The translations under genes and the position numbers were made by a program. Shown here piece by piece: positions 24,527-32,951 of a stretch of DNA of 64,000 nucleotides. Location of the stretch: the NCBI GenBank assembly GCA_903994525.1, contig CAJEXW010000015.1:1-64000 (forward strand), in the 5' to 3' direction. The notes below the pieces were generated by a model. That model saw nothing but the letters and a program-made list of their open reading frames with translations, ran no database searches and was not told the origin of the DNA. The DNA comes from an uncultured Chlorobiaceae bacterium (GTDB taxonomy: Bacteria; Bacteroidota; Chlorobiia; Chlorobiales; Chlorobiaceae). Within the stretch, counting starts at the first letter, position 1. The number at the start of each line of letters is the position of its first letter.

Positions 24527-24648
24527 ATCAACAACCCCGCAGTAGAGCCAGTGGTATGAATTCATTTCATGTTTAAGAATTACTTCACGCAGCAGATCTT
24601 CGAGGAATATATGCCTGTCGCTATTCAATTTTTAATTGGAGGGATGTC

Positions 24649-25881
24649 ATGAAAATTATCGATGTGCACTGCCACGTCTTTAGTGGAGATGTATTAACGT
24701 TTGGCGGAAAGCTCTTAATCACTTTTGGCGACATCATTACCGATTTGATCAATTCTGGTGACTATGATCATGCCGACAACATGATTGAACGGATAAACGC
24801 ATTCATCGAAATAAGCGAAAAAGATCCATCTGACATAGCGAAAGCATTATTTGATAACTATGGTAATGACTCAATCATCGCTCCCCTCATGTACGACATG
24901 TACTACCTCACTCATGACCAGCAACAGGATATCGGGGATAAGGTCGACAAATTATTGCAGGACTACGATGCGCATGATCATCCTGAAAAAGAGAGGGCTG
25001 ATACGCTAAGAACAAATTTTGCCGGTATTGGTGATAAAGTCAAAGAAGGCTTGATCGATAAGGCACTCAAAGACAATTCATTTGAAATACAGTTCCAGGT
25101 ACTAAAAAAACTGAAAAGTAACGTAAAATATAAGGACAGGATTTATCCATTTTTATCGTTCGACCCTCGGCGCTCTGGTAACCTGGACAGGATCAAGGCG
25201 AACGTCGGGCCAGGAAAAGACTTTTGTGGTGTAAAGCTTTATGCTCCTCTCGGTTTTTCCGCAGCCCATCCGGCAATGATGGACAAACGGAACGGCTTGT
25301 ATGCATACTGTGTCGCGAACGATATTCCTGTAATCGCCCATTGCTCAACCCCCGGTATGCCTACGATGAACGACCACCTTTCTGTCCCCCATGATTCCTG
25401 GGTGTTTGACATCGGTCAAGGCGGGCTCGTTAAACTATCCATGGATGAGGTGGTGGACTTTTCCAAAATGGATAGAGATACAAAATCCCAGTATTTCAAT
25501 CACCCTGAAATATGGCGTGTCGTGCTCGACAAGTTTCCAAGTCTCAGACTAAATTTAGCCCACTTCGGTGGAGATCGTAAAGACTGGCGGGACACCATCG
25601 TCAATATGATCAACTCGAACAAGTATCAGAATCTCTACACGGACATCTCTTGCCATACAGACCCTGATGTATTGAAAAAAATTCACGATGAGTATGTTGC
25701 TTCGGATGCTGTCAAAAGGCGACTGATGTATGGCTCTGACTTTACGATATTATTACTGTTTACTGATCTTCTTGACCATCGCCATGTAATACATACTGCT
25801 TTTCCGGTTGATCAGCATCAAGACGTTTATTGTGATAACGCCCGGAGATTTCTGAAGCTCACACCCGACCAGGGTGCTTAA
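24649..25881 (+). CDS. Amidohydrolase-2 family metal-dependent hydrolase
   Basis: A 410-residue TIM-barrel hydrolase. The metal ligands are recognisable: IIDVHCHVF (HxH at the first strand), the strand-5 histidine in PVIAHCSTPG, the strand-6 histidine in LNLAHFGGDR, and the strand-8 aspartate in LMYGSDF. About 110 mainly helical residues are inserted between the first strand and PFLSFDPRR, more than in most amidohydrolase-2 proteins. GGAGGG stands about 7 bp before the ATG. No neighbouring gene suggests a substrate; it stands alone between the defence island and the arsenic operon. Confidence 0.75.
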   Translation: MKIIDVHCHVFSGDVLTFGGKLLITFGDIITDLINSGDYDHADNMIERINAFIEISEKDPSDIAKALFDNYGNDSIIAPLMYDMYYLTHDQQQDIGDKVDKLLQDYDAHDHPEKERADTLRTNFAGIGDKVKEGLIDKALKDNSFEIQFQVLKKLKSNVKYKDRIYPFLSFDPRRSGNLDRIKANVGPGKDFCGVKLYAPLGFSAAHPAMMDKRNGLYAYCVANDIPVIAHCSTPGMPTMNDHLSVPHDSWVFDIGQGGLVKLSMDEVVDFSKMDRDTKSQYFNHPEIWRVVLDKFPSLRLNLAHFGGDRKDWRDTIVNMINSNKYQNLYTDISCHTDPDVLKKIHDEYVASDAVKRRLMYGSDFTILLLFTDLLDHRHVIHTAFPVDQHQDVYCDNARRFLKLTPDQGA

Positions 25882-26306
25882 AGGAGGATCTTCACAGAAA
25901 CGCTCAACAAACCTGGTCAACCAGACGGCTGGTGGCCGCGTGACACTATCCACGTTGCAGGATTTCATGGACCAGCCAGATTTCCTCATGGATCTTTCGT
26001 AATGAGCGGTGCATTTTTATTCAGAACAGGAGGATAGAGCCGTATCCAGCCATTGCCCGGAAAAGAGGAGTTACTGTTGCTGCTGTACGGGCAAAGAGGC
26101 ACACCGACAGAAACAGCATGAGCACCGCAAATTTCATGAAAAAATCTACTTTTTGCTATGAGTCAGAGATACGCTTATTTTGAGTGCACGATTATCAAAG
26201 TTGCTTAAAACTACTTTTTTTCAAAAATTATACTTCACCATTAAAGGATTACAAGTAGAAAATACCAGGCTATGCGTATAAAATTGTACTCATTGGTTGG
26301 AGGCTC
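25882..26306. other. Intergenic region, no gene recognised
   Basis: 425 bp between two convergent genes. AGGAGG lies just after the amidohydrolase stop and is followed by a short open frame (NQTAGGRVTLSTLQDFMDQP) without a convincing start. The last 150 bp are AT-rich. No hairpin followed by a T-run was found at the arsA end. Confidence 0.4.
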
Positions 26307-28058
26307 CTATGCCATCAGCCCCGCCAGCAGCTCCAGTCCGGTCGGTTCATCCTTCAAGAATGGCACAACGGCGTAGCGCTTCGCATGCTGATGGGCTACA
26401 GCGTCAATCTCTTTAAGTTCATTCTTGGCCCGCTGGCGCAACAGTGTGGAGGTGGTTGAGGCTGCCGCAACGCTGTTATTGATAATCCATGCCCATGGTT
26501 CAATGCCTGCACGCCGCAGCTCCTGCTGGAGATTGGCTGCCTCAAGCACCGGCGTTGTTTCGGCAAGGGTCACCAGCAGCACCCTGGTCAGCGCGGGATT
26601 CTGCATCTGCATCATCGGCGTTACCTCGGTCAATCCATCGCTTCGCGTCTGGCGGGCAAATTCGCGGTGATAGGCTCCGGTGGCATCGAGCAGCAGAAGC
26701 GTGTGTCCGGTTGGCGCGGTATCCATCACCACAAATTTCTGGTCGGCCTCACTGATAATGCGGGAGAAGGCCTGAAACACGGCAATCTCCTCCGTGCAGG
26801 GTGAGCGCAAATCCTCTTCGAGCAGAGCTCGCCCTTCGGCATCAAGCGCTATCCCCTTGCTCTCCAGCACCTCCCTGCGGTAGCGTTCAGTCTCTGCATC
26901 GGGATCAATGCGGCTCACCGTAAGATGCTTCACAGCCTCCGTTAATGTCTCGGCAAGATGCGCCGCAGGGTCAGAGGTGCTGAGATGAACCGGCAAACCC
27001 CGACGCGCAAGTTCAACAGCAAACGCTGCGGCGAGCGTTGTTTTGCCGACTCCACCCTTTCCCATAAACATCACCAGACCGTGCCCTTCTGCTGCAAGAG
27101 CATCAACCAGCGATGACAGAGCTGGCGCATGACAAGAAACCGTCCCCGTTGTCTCTTCACCCAGTGAGAACATTGGAGCAGAAAACAGTTGGTGCAGGGC
27201 ATCAAGCCCGACAAGATTAAACGGTTTAAGTGGAATCTCATCGGTTGGCAACCGCTTGAGCTGAAGAGGCAGCGCCGACAGGGCGGCCTCTTCACGGGCG
27301 ACAAGAGCAGTGGCCAGCGGGTCGCCGTCAGACTCAGTAGAGGGAAAAACCCCGTTGATCACCAGATACTGCCGAGCAATGCCGATGGCCGCCAGCTCCT
27401 CACTGGTTCGGGCAACTTCGTGCAGGGCTGCCTGCTGGGCACGGGCGACAAGAATCAGGCGAGTACGCTCCGGGTCAGCCAGCGCATCAACAGCAGCTTT
27501 GTACTGGTCGCGCTGCTTTTGCAGGCCCGCCAATGGGCCAAGGCAGGAGCTGTCACCTTTTCCTGTTTCAAGAAAGCCGCTCCAGGCACCCGGGAGTTGC
27601 AGCATACGGATAGTGTGGCCGGTAGGCGCTGTGTCAAACACAATATGATCGAAATCCACCGTGAGCGTTGAGTCAGTCAGCAGTGCTGTAAACTCGTCAA
27701 AAGCAGCAATTTCGGTGGTGCAGGCTCCCGAAAGCTGCTCTTCAATGCTTCGAACAACCGCATCAGGCAGGAGGCCTCGCACCGGCCCGACAAGACGATC
27801 ACGATATTTCTGTGCGGCATCGAGCGGATCAATCTCCAGTGCCGAAAGAGAGGGCACCGCTGGCACAGCCGTTATACTGTTGCCAATGGTCATACCAAAA
27901 ACCTGCCCAACATTGGAGGCCGGATCCGTGCTGACGAGCAGCACCCGCCTCCCCGACTCAGCAAGGGAGATGGCGGTGGCACAGGCAATTGAGGTCTTTC
28001 CAACCCCGCCTTTTCCGGTGAAAAAGAGGAATCGCGGTGGCTCGGCAAGAAATTTCAT
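26307..28058 (-). CDS. arsA: Arsenite-transporting ATPase ArsA
   Basis: A 583-residue ATPase with two homologous halves, as in bacterial ArsA. P-loops GKGGVGKTS (15-23) and GKGGVGKTT (333-341) and two DTAPTGHT switch motifs are present. Cys113, Cys172 and Cys421 fall where the metalloid-binding cysteines of E. coli ArsA lie (113, 172, 422). It receives arsenite from ArsD and energises efflux; partners elsewhere are ArsB, and with Acr3 the coupling is also reported. Last gene of the ars operon, 18 bp after arsD. Confidence 0.95.
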   Translation of the reverse strand: MKFLAEPPRFLFFTGKGGVGKTSIACATAISLAESGRRVLLVSTDPASNVGQVFGMTIGNSITAVPAVPSLSALEIDPLDAAQKYRDRLVGPVRGLLPDAVVRSIEEQLSGACTTEIAAFDEFTALLTDSTLTVDFDHIVFDTAPTGHTIRMLQLPGAWSGFLETGKGDSSCLGPLAGLQKQRDQYKAAVDALADPERTRLILVARAQQAALHEVARTSEELAAIGIARQYLVINGVFPSTESDGDPLATALVAREEAALSALPLQLKRLPTDEIPLKPFNLVGLDALHQLFSAPMFSLGEETTGTVSCHAPALSSLVDALAAEGHGLVMFMGKGGVGKTTLAAAFAVELARRGLPVHLSTSDPAAHLAETLTEAVKHLTVSRIDPDAETERYRREVLESKGIALDAEGRALLEEDLRSPCTEEIAVFQAFSRIISEADQKFVVMDTAPTGHTLLLLDATGAYHREFARQTRSDGLTEVTPMMQMQNPALTRVLLVTLAETTPVLEAANLQQELRRAGIEPWAWIINNSVAAASTTSTLLRQRAKNELKEIDAVAHQHAKRYAVVPFLKDEPTGLELLAGLMA

Positions 28059-28076
28059 GATTCTGTTTTGAAAAGA

Positions 28077-28439
28077 TTAACAGCAACAACCGGTTGAACA
28101 GCAACTTTTTGCAGGTTTTGCACCTTCACTCCCGGCATCAATGGCTGACCAGCGAACCAGCTCATCGCGGGTTGGATAGCGGCCCGTCAAGATGACAGCA
28201 CCATCAAGCAGGATCAATGGAAGTCCCTCCTGCCCGGCATGTTCAAGAAATGTTTTCACCTCAGTATTTTCAGCGAAAGCCATAGGCTGTTGAGCCAGAT
28301 TAAAACGGTCAATCGCCACCCCATTCTGCCGGGCCCAGTCGACATCAGCCGCAAACGTGACCAGCGCCTGATCAACCTCAACACCACACACTCCTGTCGA
28401 GCAACAGAGCGCAGGATCAAAAACTTGAATCTGTTTCAA
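28077..28439 (-). CDS. arsD: Arsenite metallochaperone ArsD
   Basis: A 120-residue chaperone that hands arsenite to ArsA. The essential triad Cys12, Cys13 and Cys18 is in ALCCSTGVCG. The C-terminus ends SCCSTGCCC, giving further vicinal cysteines (113, 114, 118-120) like those of the E. coli protein. Thioredoxin-like core includes LPLILLDGAVILTGRYPT. It lies between acr3 and arsA in the usual order. Confidence 0.95.
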   Translation of the reverse strand: MKQIQVFDPALCCSTGVCGVEVDQALVTFAADVDWARQNGVAIDRFNLAQQPMAFAENTEVKTFLEHAGQEGLPLILLDGAVILTGRYPTRDELVRWSAIDAGSEGAKPAKSCCSTGCCC

Positions 28440-28474
28440 TGGTATATCTCCTTTAATTGTAAAGAATGAAAAAC

Positions 28475-29530
28475 TTAGACTGCAGCTTCCCCCGCAAAAA
28501 ACTTCCCCCGGAACCAGAGTGAGACATTGACAAGGGCAATCAATGCCGGAACCTCAACCAGCGGTCCGATAACTGCCGCAAAGGCCTCCCCTGAATTGAT
28601 GCCAAAGACCGCCACAGCCACAGCTATGGCAAGCTCAAAATTGTTGCTCGCTGCCGTAAAGGCAAGGGTAGCGGTTTTTGAGTAGCCAGCCCCAGCCCTC
28701 CTGCCCATGTAAAACGAGAGCAGAAACATCACCACAAAGTAGATCAAGAGAGGAATGGCAATGCGCACCACATCCATAGGAATTTTAACGATATACTCCC
28801 CTTTCAGCGAAAACATCACCACAATGGTAAAGAGCAGCGCCACCAGCGTCAAGGGGCTGATGCGCGGAATAAATTCCCCCTCGTACCACTCCTTCCCTTT
28901 CAGCCGGAGCAAGGTGACGCGGGTGAGGAAACCGGCAAGAAAAGGAATACCCAGATAGATAAAGACCGAACTGGCAATCTCAGCGATGGAGATATCAACT
29001 GCAAACGAGGTGAGGCCAAGCCACTTCGGCAGCACGGTGAGAAATATCCAGGCATAGAGAGAGAAAAAGAGCACCTGAAAGATGGAGTTAAAGGCCACCA
29101 GACCGGCAGCATACTCCGTATCGCCCTTGGCCAGATCATTCCAGACAATCACCATGGCAATGCAGCGGGCAAGACCGATCATGATGAGGCCAGCCATATA
29201 GTGCGGCATATCGGAAAGCAGCAGAACCGCCAGCGTAAACATCAGAATGGGGCCAACCACCCAGTTCTGCACCAGCGACAGTGCGAGCACTCTGGTGTTA
29301 CGGAAAACATCACCAAGCTCCTCATACTTGACCTTCGCCAGTGGCGGATACATCATGACAATAAGGCCAACGGCAATGAGCATGTTGGTGGTGCCCACCT
29401 GAAAATGGTTCCAGAACCCCGCAATGCCCGGGGAGAGATAGCCGGAGAGCACCCCGATGCCCATGGCAAGAAAGATCCAGAGCGTCAGATAACGGTCAAG
29501 AAACGACAACTGTTTTGAGGAGATTCCCAT
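28475..29530 (-). CDS. acr3: Arsenite efflux permease Acr3
   Basis: A 351-residue, ten-helix inner-membrane antiporter of the Acr3 (BASS-like) family. The conserved cysteine of the fourth helix is Cys123 in [20 protein letters not shown], required for arsenite transport in studied members. The last helices contain the [18 protein letters not shown] segment typical of the family. It starts 4 bp after arsC and ends 35 bp before arsD. It is Acr3 and not ArsB, although ArsA and ArsD are present. Confidence 0.95.
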   Translation of the reverse strand: MGISSKQLSFLDRYLTLWIFLAMGIGVLSGYLSPGIAGFWNHFQVGTTNMLIAVGLIVMMYPPLAKVKYEELGDVFRNTRVLALSLVQNWVVGPILMFTLAVLLLSDMPHYMAGLIMIGLARCIAMVIVWNDLAKGDTEYAAGLVAFNSIFQVLFFSLYAWIFLTVLPKWLGLTSFAVDISIAEIASSVFIYLGIPFLAGFLTRVTLLRLKGKEWYEGEFIPRISPLTLVALLFTIVVMFSLKGEYIVKIPMDVVRIAIPLLIYFVVMFLLSFYMGRRAGAGYSKTATLAFTAASNNFELAIAVAVAVFGINSGEAFAAVIGPLVEVPALIALVNVSLWFRGKFFAGEAAV

Positions 29531-29534
29531 AAGG

Positions 29535-29963
29535 CTATTTTCCTGACAAATTTTCGTTATAGAACTTCCTGAATTTCAGATTAATCTCATCACGAACCCG
29601 GCGGAAAACCGCAAGTATCTCCTCCTTGCTCCCGGTGGCCCTGGCTGGATCATCAAAGCCGATATGCAGCCGATGCTCCACCTTGCCGGTAAAAACCGGG
29701 CATGATTCGTTGGCCTCGTCGCACACCGTAATAACATAGTCAAAGTGCTGATCGAGAAACTCATCAACACTTTTAGGCTTGCTGAGACTGAGATCAACCC
29801 ACTCCTCACGCATCACCTGAACCGCAAGGCGATGAACAGCCTCTGCAGGAATGGTTCCCGCAGAGAAAACCTCAAGCGACTTGTCGAATGAACGGAGAAA
29901 CCCCTCGGCCATCTGGCTCCGGCAAGAGTTACCGGTACAGAGAATCAGCACTGAACCACTCAT
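29535..29963 (-). CDS. arsC: Thioredoxin-coupled arsenate reductase ArsC
   Basis: About 142 residues from the ATG at 29963, reducing arsenate to arsenite. It has the low-molecular-weight phosphatase P-loop CTGNSCRS (CX5R, Cys9) and the redox pair in [12 protein letters not shown] (Cys82 and Cys89 in typical numbering), so it is the pI258-like thioredoxin-linked class. The ATG at 29963 is chosen because [14 protein letters not shown] is the family start and forms an ATGA overlap with the thioredoxin-like gene; the frame is open 17 codons further upstream. Confidence 0.93.
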   Translation of the reverse strand: MSGSVLILCTGNSCRSQMAEGFLRSFDKSLEVFSAGTIPAEAVHRLAVQVMREEWVDLSLSKPKSVDEFLDQHFDYVITVCDEANESCPVFTGKVEHRLHIGFDDPARATGSKEEILAVFRRVRDEINLKFRKFYNENLSGK

Positions 29964-30262
29964 GAGCAGCACCCTCCGCTGTTTTTCTCCTTGCTGCCAT
30001 GCGTGCCGCAACAACAGCCATGCGTTGAAGCGGTCAACAATTCAAGAATCTCATCATGCGACGGAATACGCCCTTTGCAGACCACCTTTTCATCCACCAC
30101 CAGTGCTGGTGTGGTCATAACATTATAGGACATAATCTTCTGGAGATCTTCGACCTTTTCCACGACAGCATTAAGAGCCTCTTTTGAAATCACTGCCTTC
30201 ACTGCATCATAAAGCTGAATACAGCTCGGGCATCCACTCCCAAGAATTTTTACCTTTTTCAT
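29960..30262 (-). CDS. Small thioredoxin-like redox protein of the ars operon
   Basis: A 100-residue protein of the glutaredoxin-like TM0996/MTH895 group, with KILGSGCPSCIQLYDAV (Cys11-x-x-Cys14) and the cis-proline in VMTTPALVVDEKV. The C-terminal 25 residues are cysteine-rich ([19 protein letters not shown]), which is unusual for the group and may bind arsenite. Located between arsR and arsC and overlapping the latter by 4 bp, so it may supply electrons to ArsC or buffer arsenite; both are inferences. Confidence 0.85.
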   Translation of the reverse strand: MKKVKILGSGCPSCIQLYDAVKAVISKEALNAVVEKVEDLQKIMSYNVMTTPALVVDEKVVCKGRIPSHDEILELLTASTHGCCCGTHGSKEKNSGGCCS

Positions 30263-30297
30263 TGTTCTGTTTTATTAGAGGTTTACATCAAAAAAAT

Positions 30298-30681
30298 TCA
30301 ACATGATAGAGGGGACTTGTCACCGGTCAACATCGGACAATCACACTCAAAAACCCTCTCAGGGGTAAAAAAATCCTGAAAAACCGCATAGGCTTTGAGC
30401 CAGTTCTCACGATCAATACAGTAGCGCACCTTCGGTGGATTGATCTCACCCTGAATCAACCCGGCCTCAAGCAAAGCCTTCAGATGTTGCGAAATGGTTG
30501 ACTGTGCCATCGGAATAAACTCCGTAAGCTCACCGGTAAAACAGCACTGCCGACTGGCAAGCAGCTTCAATATCTTTATCCTCACCGGGTGACTCAGTGC
30601 CTTGGCAAATTGTGCCAGAGACTCCTCCTCTTCACTATATTCTACAGTCAACAAAGTTCTCTGCATAAATCTTTTATCCAA
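30298..30681 (-). CDS. arsR: ArsR-family arsenic-responsive repressor
   Basis: A 127-residue winged-helix repressor. ALSHPVRIKILKLL opens the domain and FIPMAQSTISQHLKALLEAG is the recognition helix. Candidate arsenite ligands are Cys46 and Cys47 (ASRQCCFTGEL) and the C-terminal Cys113, Cys115 and Cys127. First gene of the ars operon and divergent from miaA, 133 bp away. Release from DNA on arsenite binding should switch on the whole operon. Confidence 0.93.
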   Translation of the reverse strand: MDKRFMQRTLLTVEYSEEEESLAQFAKALSHPVRIKILKLLASRQCCFTGELTEFIPMAQSTISQHLKALLEAGLIQGEINPPKVRYCIDRENWLKAYAVFQDFFTPERVFECDCPMLTGDKSPLSC

Positions 30682-30684
30682 TTT

Positions 30685-30717
30685 ATTAGTTCATCGCAAA
30701 TATACGATTAATAAAAT
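30685..30717. promoter_or_regulatory. Candidate ArsR operator
   Basis: Directly upstream of arsR, TTTATTA followed by ATCG is mirrored after an AT-rich centre by CGATTAATAAA, with four unmatched bases in the left arm. The position fits an autoregulatory ArsR site; the symmetry is imperfect. Confidence 0.35.
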
Positions 30718-30813
30718 ATAAAACGAGAGAAAAAATAAAAGGAACCTATCCTCCGCACACTCGCTGTTTAACAAAAAAGTGCTACCTTTGATTAAATTTC
30801 ACCATAAACACTC

Positions 30814-31767
30814 ATGCCCTCCTCCGACTCTCCACAACCGCCGGTCATTGTCATTCTCGGCCCGACAGCATCCGGCAAATCAAGGCTGGCCGTTGCCCTT
30901 GCAAAAAAAATTGGGGGGGAAATCATCTCTGCTGATTCTCGCCAGATCTATCGAGAGCTTGATATCGGGTCCGCTAAACCCTCTTCGGAAGAGCTTGGAG
31001 AGGTTACGCACCACTTTATCAATGAGAAAAATATTGGCGAACCCTATAGCGCAGGCGATTTTGCCTCTGAGGCGGTGAGACGGATACAGAAGATTCATGA
31101 GCAAGGAAAGAGAGCTGTCATTGCCGGTGGCTCCACCCTCTACCTCGAAGGGCTCCTTGAGGGGTTTGCAGAGCTTCCGCCAGCACATCCCGAAACGCGC
31201 GCACGACTGCTTGCTGAGCTTGAGCACTTCGGGAGTGAGCATCTCTATGAACAGCTTCGCCAACAAGATCCTGAACAGGCGGCAACGCTTGACCCTACAA
31301 AGAGCCAGCGATTGATCAGGAGTCTTGAAATTATTGAAAGAAGCGGTAAAAGCGTCACCGAGTTACAGGCTTTGGGAAATATGCAACGAAGCGGCCTCCG
31401 CTTTCTGGTCTATGGACTGGAGATGCCCAGGGCTATACTCTACGACCGGATCAATCAGCGAACCGATGCGATGATGCAAGCTGGCCTTTTCCTCGAGTCT
31501 AAAGCTCTCTATCACAAGTATCGAGAACTCATTGCGGAGAGGAGAACAGGTGCCCTGCAATCGGTCGGGTATCAGGAGCTATTCCTCCATTTTCAGGGAG
31601 CAATTGAGCTGCCGGAAGCGGTCTGGCTGATAAAACAGCATACGCGCAACTATGCCAAACGCCAGTTAACCTTTTTCAGAAACCGCCTGACCGTCAACTG
31701 GGTAAGCGCTCCTGAAAACCACAGTGACACTGAAAAACTCACTGCGGCTTTTAAGCAACAAAATTAA
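30814..31767 (+). CDS. miaA: tRNA dimethylallyltransferase MiaA
   Basis: Adds a dimethylallyl group to N6 of A37 in tRNAs reading codons that start with U. 317 residues, the usual length. The P-loop is LGPTASGKS (15-23); [19 protein letters not shown] carries the catalytic aspartate; [13 protein letters not shown] and VGYQELF are family signatures, and KRQLTFFRN near the end contacts the tRNA. It is divergent from the ars operon. Intact. Confidence 0.96.
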   Translation: MPSSDSPQPPVIVILGPTASGKSRLAVALAKKIGGEIISADSRQIYRELDIGSAKPSSEELGEVTHHFINEKNIGEPYSAGDFASEAVRRIQKIHEQGKRAVIAGGSTLYLEGLLEGFAELPPAHPETRARLLAELEHFGSEHLYEQLRQQDPEQAATLDPTKSQRLIRSLEIIERSGKSVTELQALGNMQRSGLRFLVYGLEMPRAILYDRINQRTDAMMQAGLFLESKALYHKYRELIAERRTGALQSVGYQELFLHFQGAIELPEAVWLIKQHTRNYAKRQLTFFRNRLTVNWVSAPENHSDTEKLTAAFKQQN

Positions 31768-31844
31768 TCACAGAGAGTATACAAGAACATCAGCATCTTG
31801 TTATATTAGGCATCAAACAAGTAAAGCAACATACCTGAACCATC

Positions 31845-32321
31845 ATGAAAATATTCCCGGCATTTTTTCTGGCAATTTTTTTAGCGGGAACCGTCTTACT
31901 GCATGCCGAGGAGGTACCTGTACCGTTACCCGCATCAACAGTACAAAGTGGCGACCTCCTTATCCACATCACTGGTCTGAGAAAAATTGTGGGTCAGCTT
32001 GGTGTCTCGCTTTACAACTCCAGCAAAGGATTCCCTGGAAATTATTCAACGGTTTACGCCAAAACACTGAAACAGGTGACAGCAACGACTGATGAGGTGC
32101 GCTTCACCAATCTTCCCTACGGTACGTATGCCGTCAGTGTCCTGCACGATGAAAACAGCAACGGAAAACTGGACACCACCTTTTTGATCGGCATCCCTAA
32201 AGAGGGGATTGGCGTTTCAAACAACCCCAAGGCAAGAAGAGGACCTCCAAAGTATGACGAATGCACCTTTTCACTGGATTCAAAACAGCTCGAAACAACT
32301 ATTTCGATGAGATATTTTTAA
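31845..32321 (+). CDS. DUF2141-domain secreted protein
   Basis: 158 residues. A signal peptide (MKIFPAFFLAIFLAGTVLLHA) precedes a beta-rich domain with IHITGLRKIVGQLGVSLYNS, FTNLPYGTYAVSVLHDEN then SNGKLDT, and GIPKEGIGVSNNP, all DUF2141 signatures. Function unknown; it should reside in the periplasm. It lies 42 bp upstream of ynbE and probably heads the envelope operon. Confidence 0.85.
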   Translation: MKIFPAFFLAIFLAGTVLLHAEEVPVPLPASTVQSGDLLIHITGLRKIVGQLGVSLYNSSKGFPGNYSTVYAKTLKQVTATTDEVRFTNLPYGTYAVSVLHDENSNGKLDTTFLIGIPKEGIGVSNNPKARRGPPKYDECTFSLDSKQLETTISMRYF

Positions 32322-32362
32322 CTGACCGGACAGTGATTCAATCAACAACTGAACAACTCTTT

Positions 32363-32569
32363 ATGAATAGACGAACCGTGATGAGCGCAGTGACGCTTCT
32401 TTCGCTTACAGCCGGAGCACTCATGGCGGGGTGCAGCCCGACGGTGAAAATTGAGGCTTCTGACAAACCTATTGTCATTAATATGAACATCAAGATTGAT
32501 CACGAAATCAGGGTAAGGGTTGACCGTGAACTCGACAACCTTCTTGATAACAAAAAAGGGCTATTCTAA
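32363..32569 (+). CDS. ynbE: YnbE-like outer-membrane lipoprotein
   Basis: 68 residues from the ATG at 32363: signal peptide with lipobox LMAGC, then SPTVKIEASDKPIVINMNIKI, the hallmark of YnbE. In E. coli YnbE is reported to oligomerise and bind the C-terminal end of YdbH, making a bridge from inner to outer membrane for phospholipid transport. The frame is open further upstream to 32261, but the lipobox fixes the start used here. Directly followed by ydbL and ydbH homologues, so the whole set is kept together. Confidence 0.85.
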   Translation: MNRRTVMSAVTLLSLTAGALMAGCSPTVKIEASDKPIVINMNIKIDHEIRVRVDRELDNLLDNKKGLF

Positions 32570-32585
32570 TCTGGAGAAACATCTT

Positions 32586-32933
32586 ATGAAAGCGCTACAA
32601 CAAATTCTCTTCAAAGCGGCTCTCGTGGTGATCATGATTGCCGGAATGGGCTCGCACGCTTTTGCCCTTGACCTTGAAACGGCCCGTTCCAGTGGACTTG
32701 CCGGTGAGGTTGATAATGGACTTCTTGCTACACCACCCGGGGCATCGGCTGGCGCAAAGGATTTGATAAACAGCACCAATAATGCCCGACGTGCCGAGTA
32801 TGCCAGGATCGCCGCACAAAATAATCTGTCGCTTGACGCTGTGGGTATCCTTGCTTCGCAGAAGATTTTTGCAAAAATTCCTGCTGGAACATGGATTCAG
32901 GTACAGGGGAAATGGAAAAAGAAAGCTGAGTAA
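32586..32933 (+). CDS. ydbL: YdbL-like periplasmic protein (DUF1318)
   Basis: 115 residues with a signal peptide ending near SHAFA, then LDLETARSSGLAGEVDNGLL and a YARIAAQNNLSLDAVGILAS motif, typical of YdbL. In E. coli it accompanies YdbH and YnbE and is thought to assist their assembly. The ATG at 32586 is chosen because it begins the signal peptide; the frame is open upstream within ynbE. Confidence 0.88.
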   Translation: MKALQQILFKAALVVIMIAGMGSHAFALDLETARSSGLAGEVDNGLLATPPGASAGAKDLINSTNNARRAEYARIAAQNNLSLDAVGILASQKIFAKIPAGTWIQVQGKWKKKAE

Positions 32934-32951
32934 TTTCTGACACATACTCTG

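Noticed and set aside
30779-31315. Overlapping ORFs within miaA and other conserved genes
   Set aside because: They lie in other frames of genes with clear family signatures and show no signature of their own.
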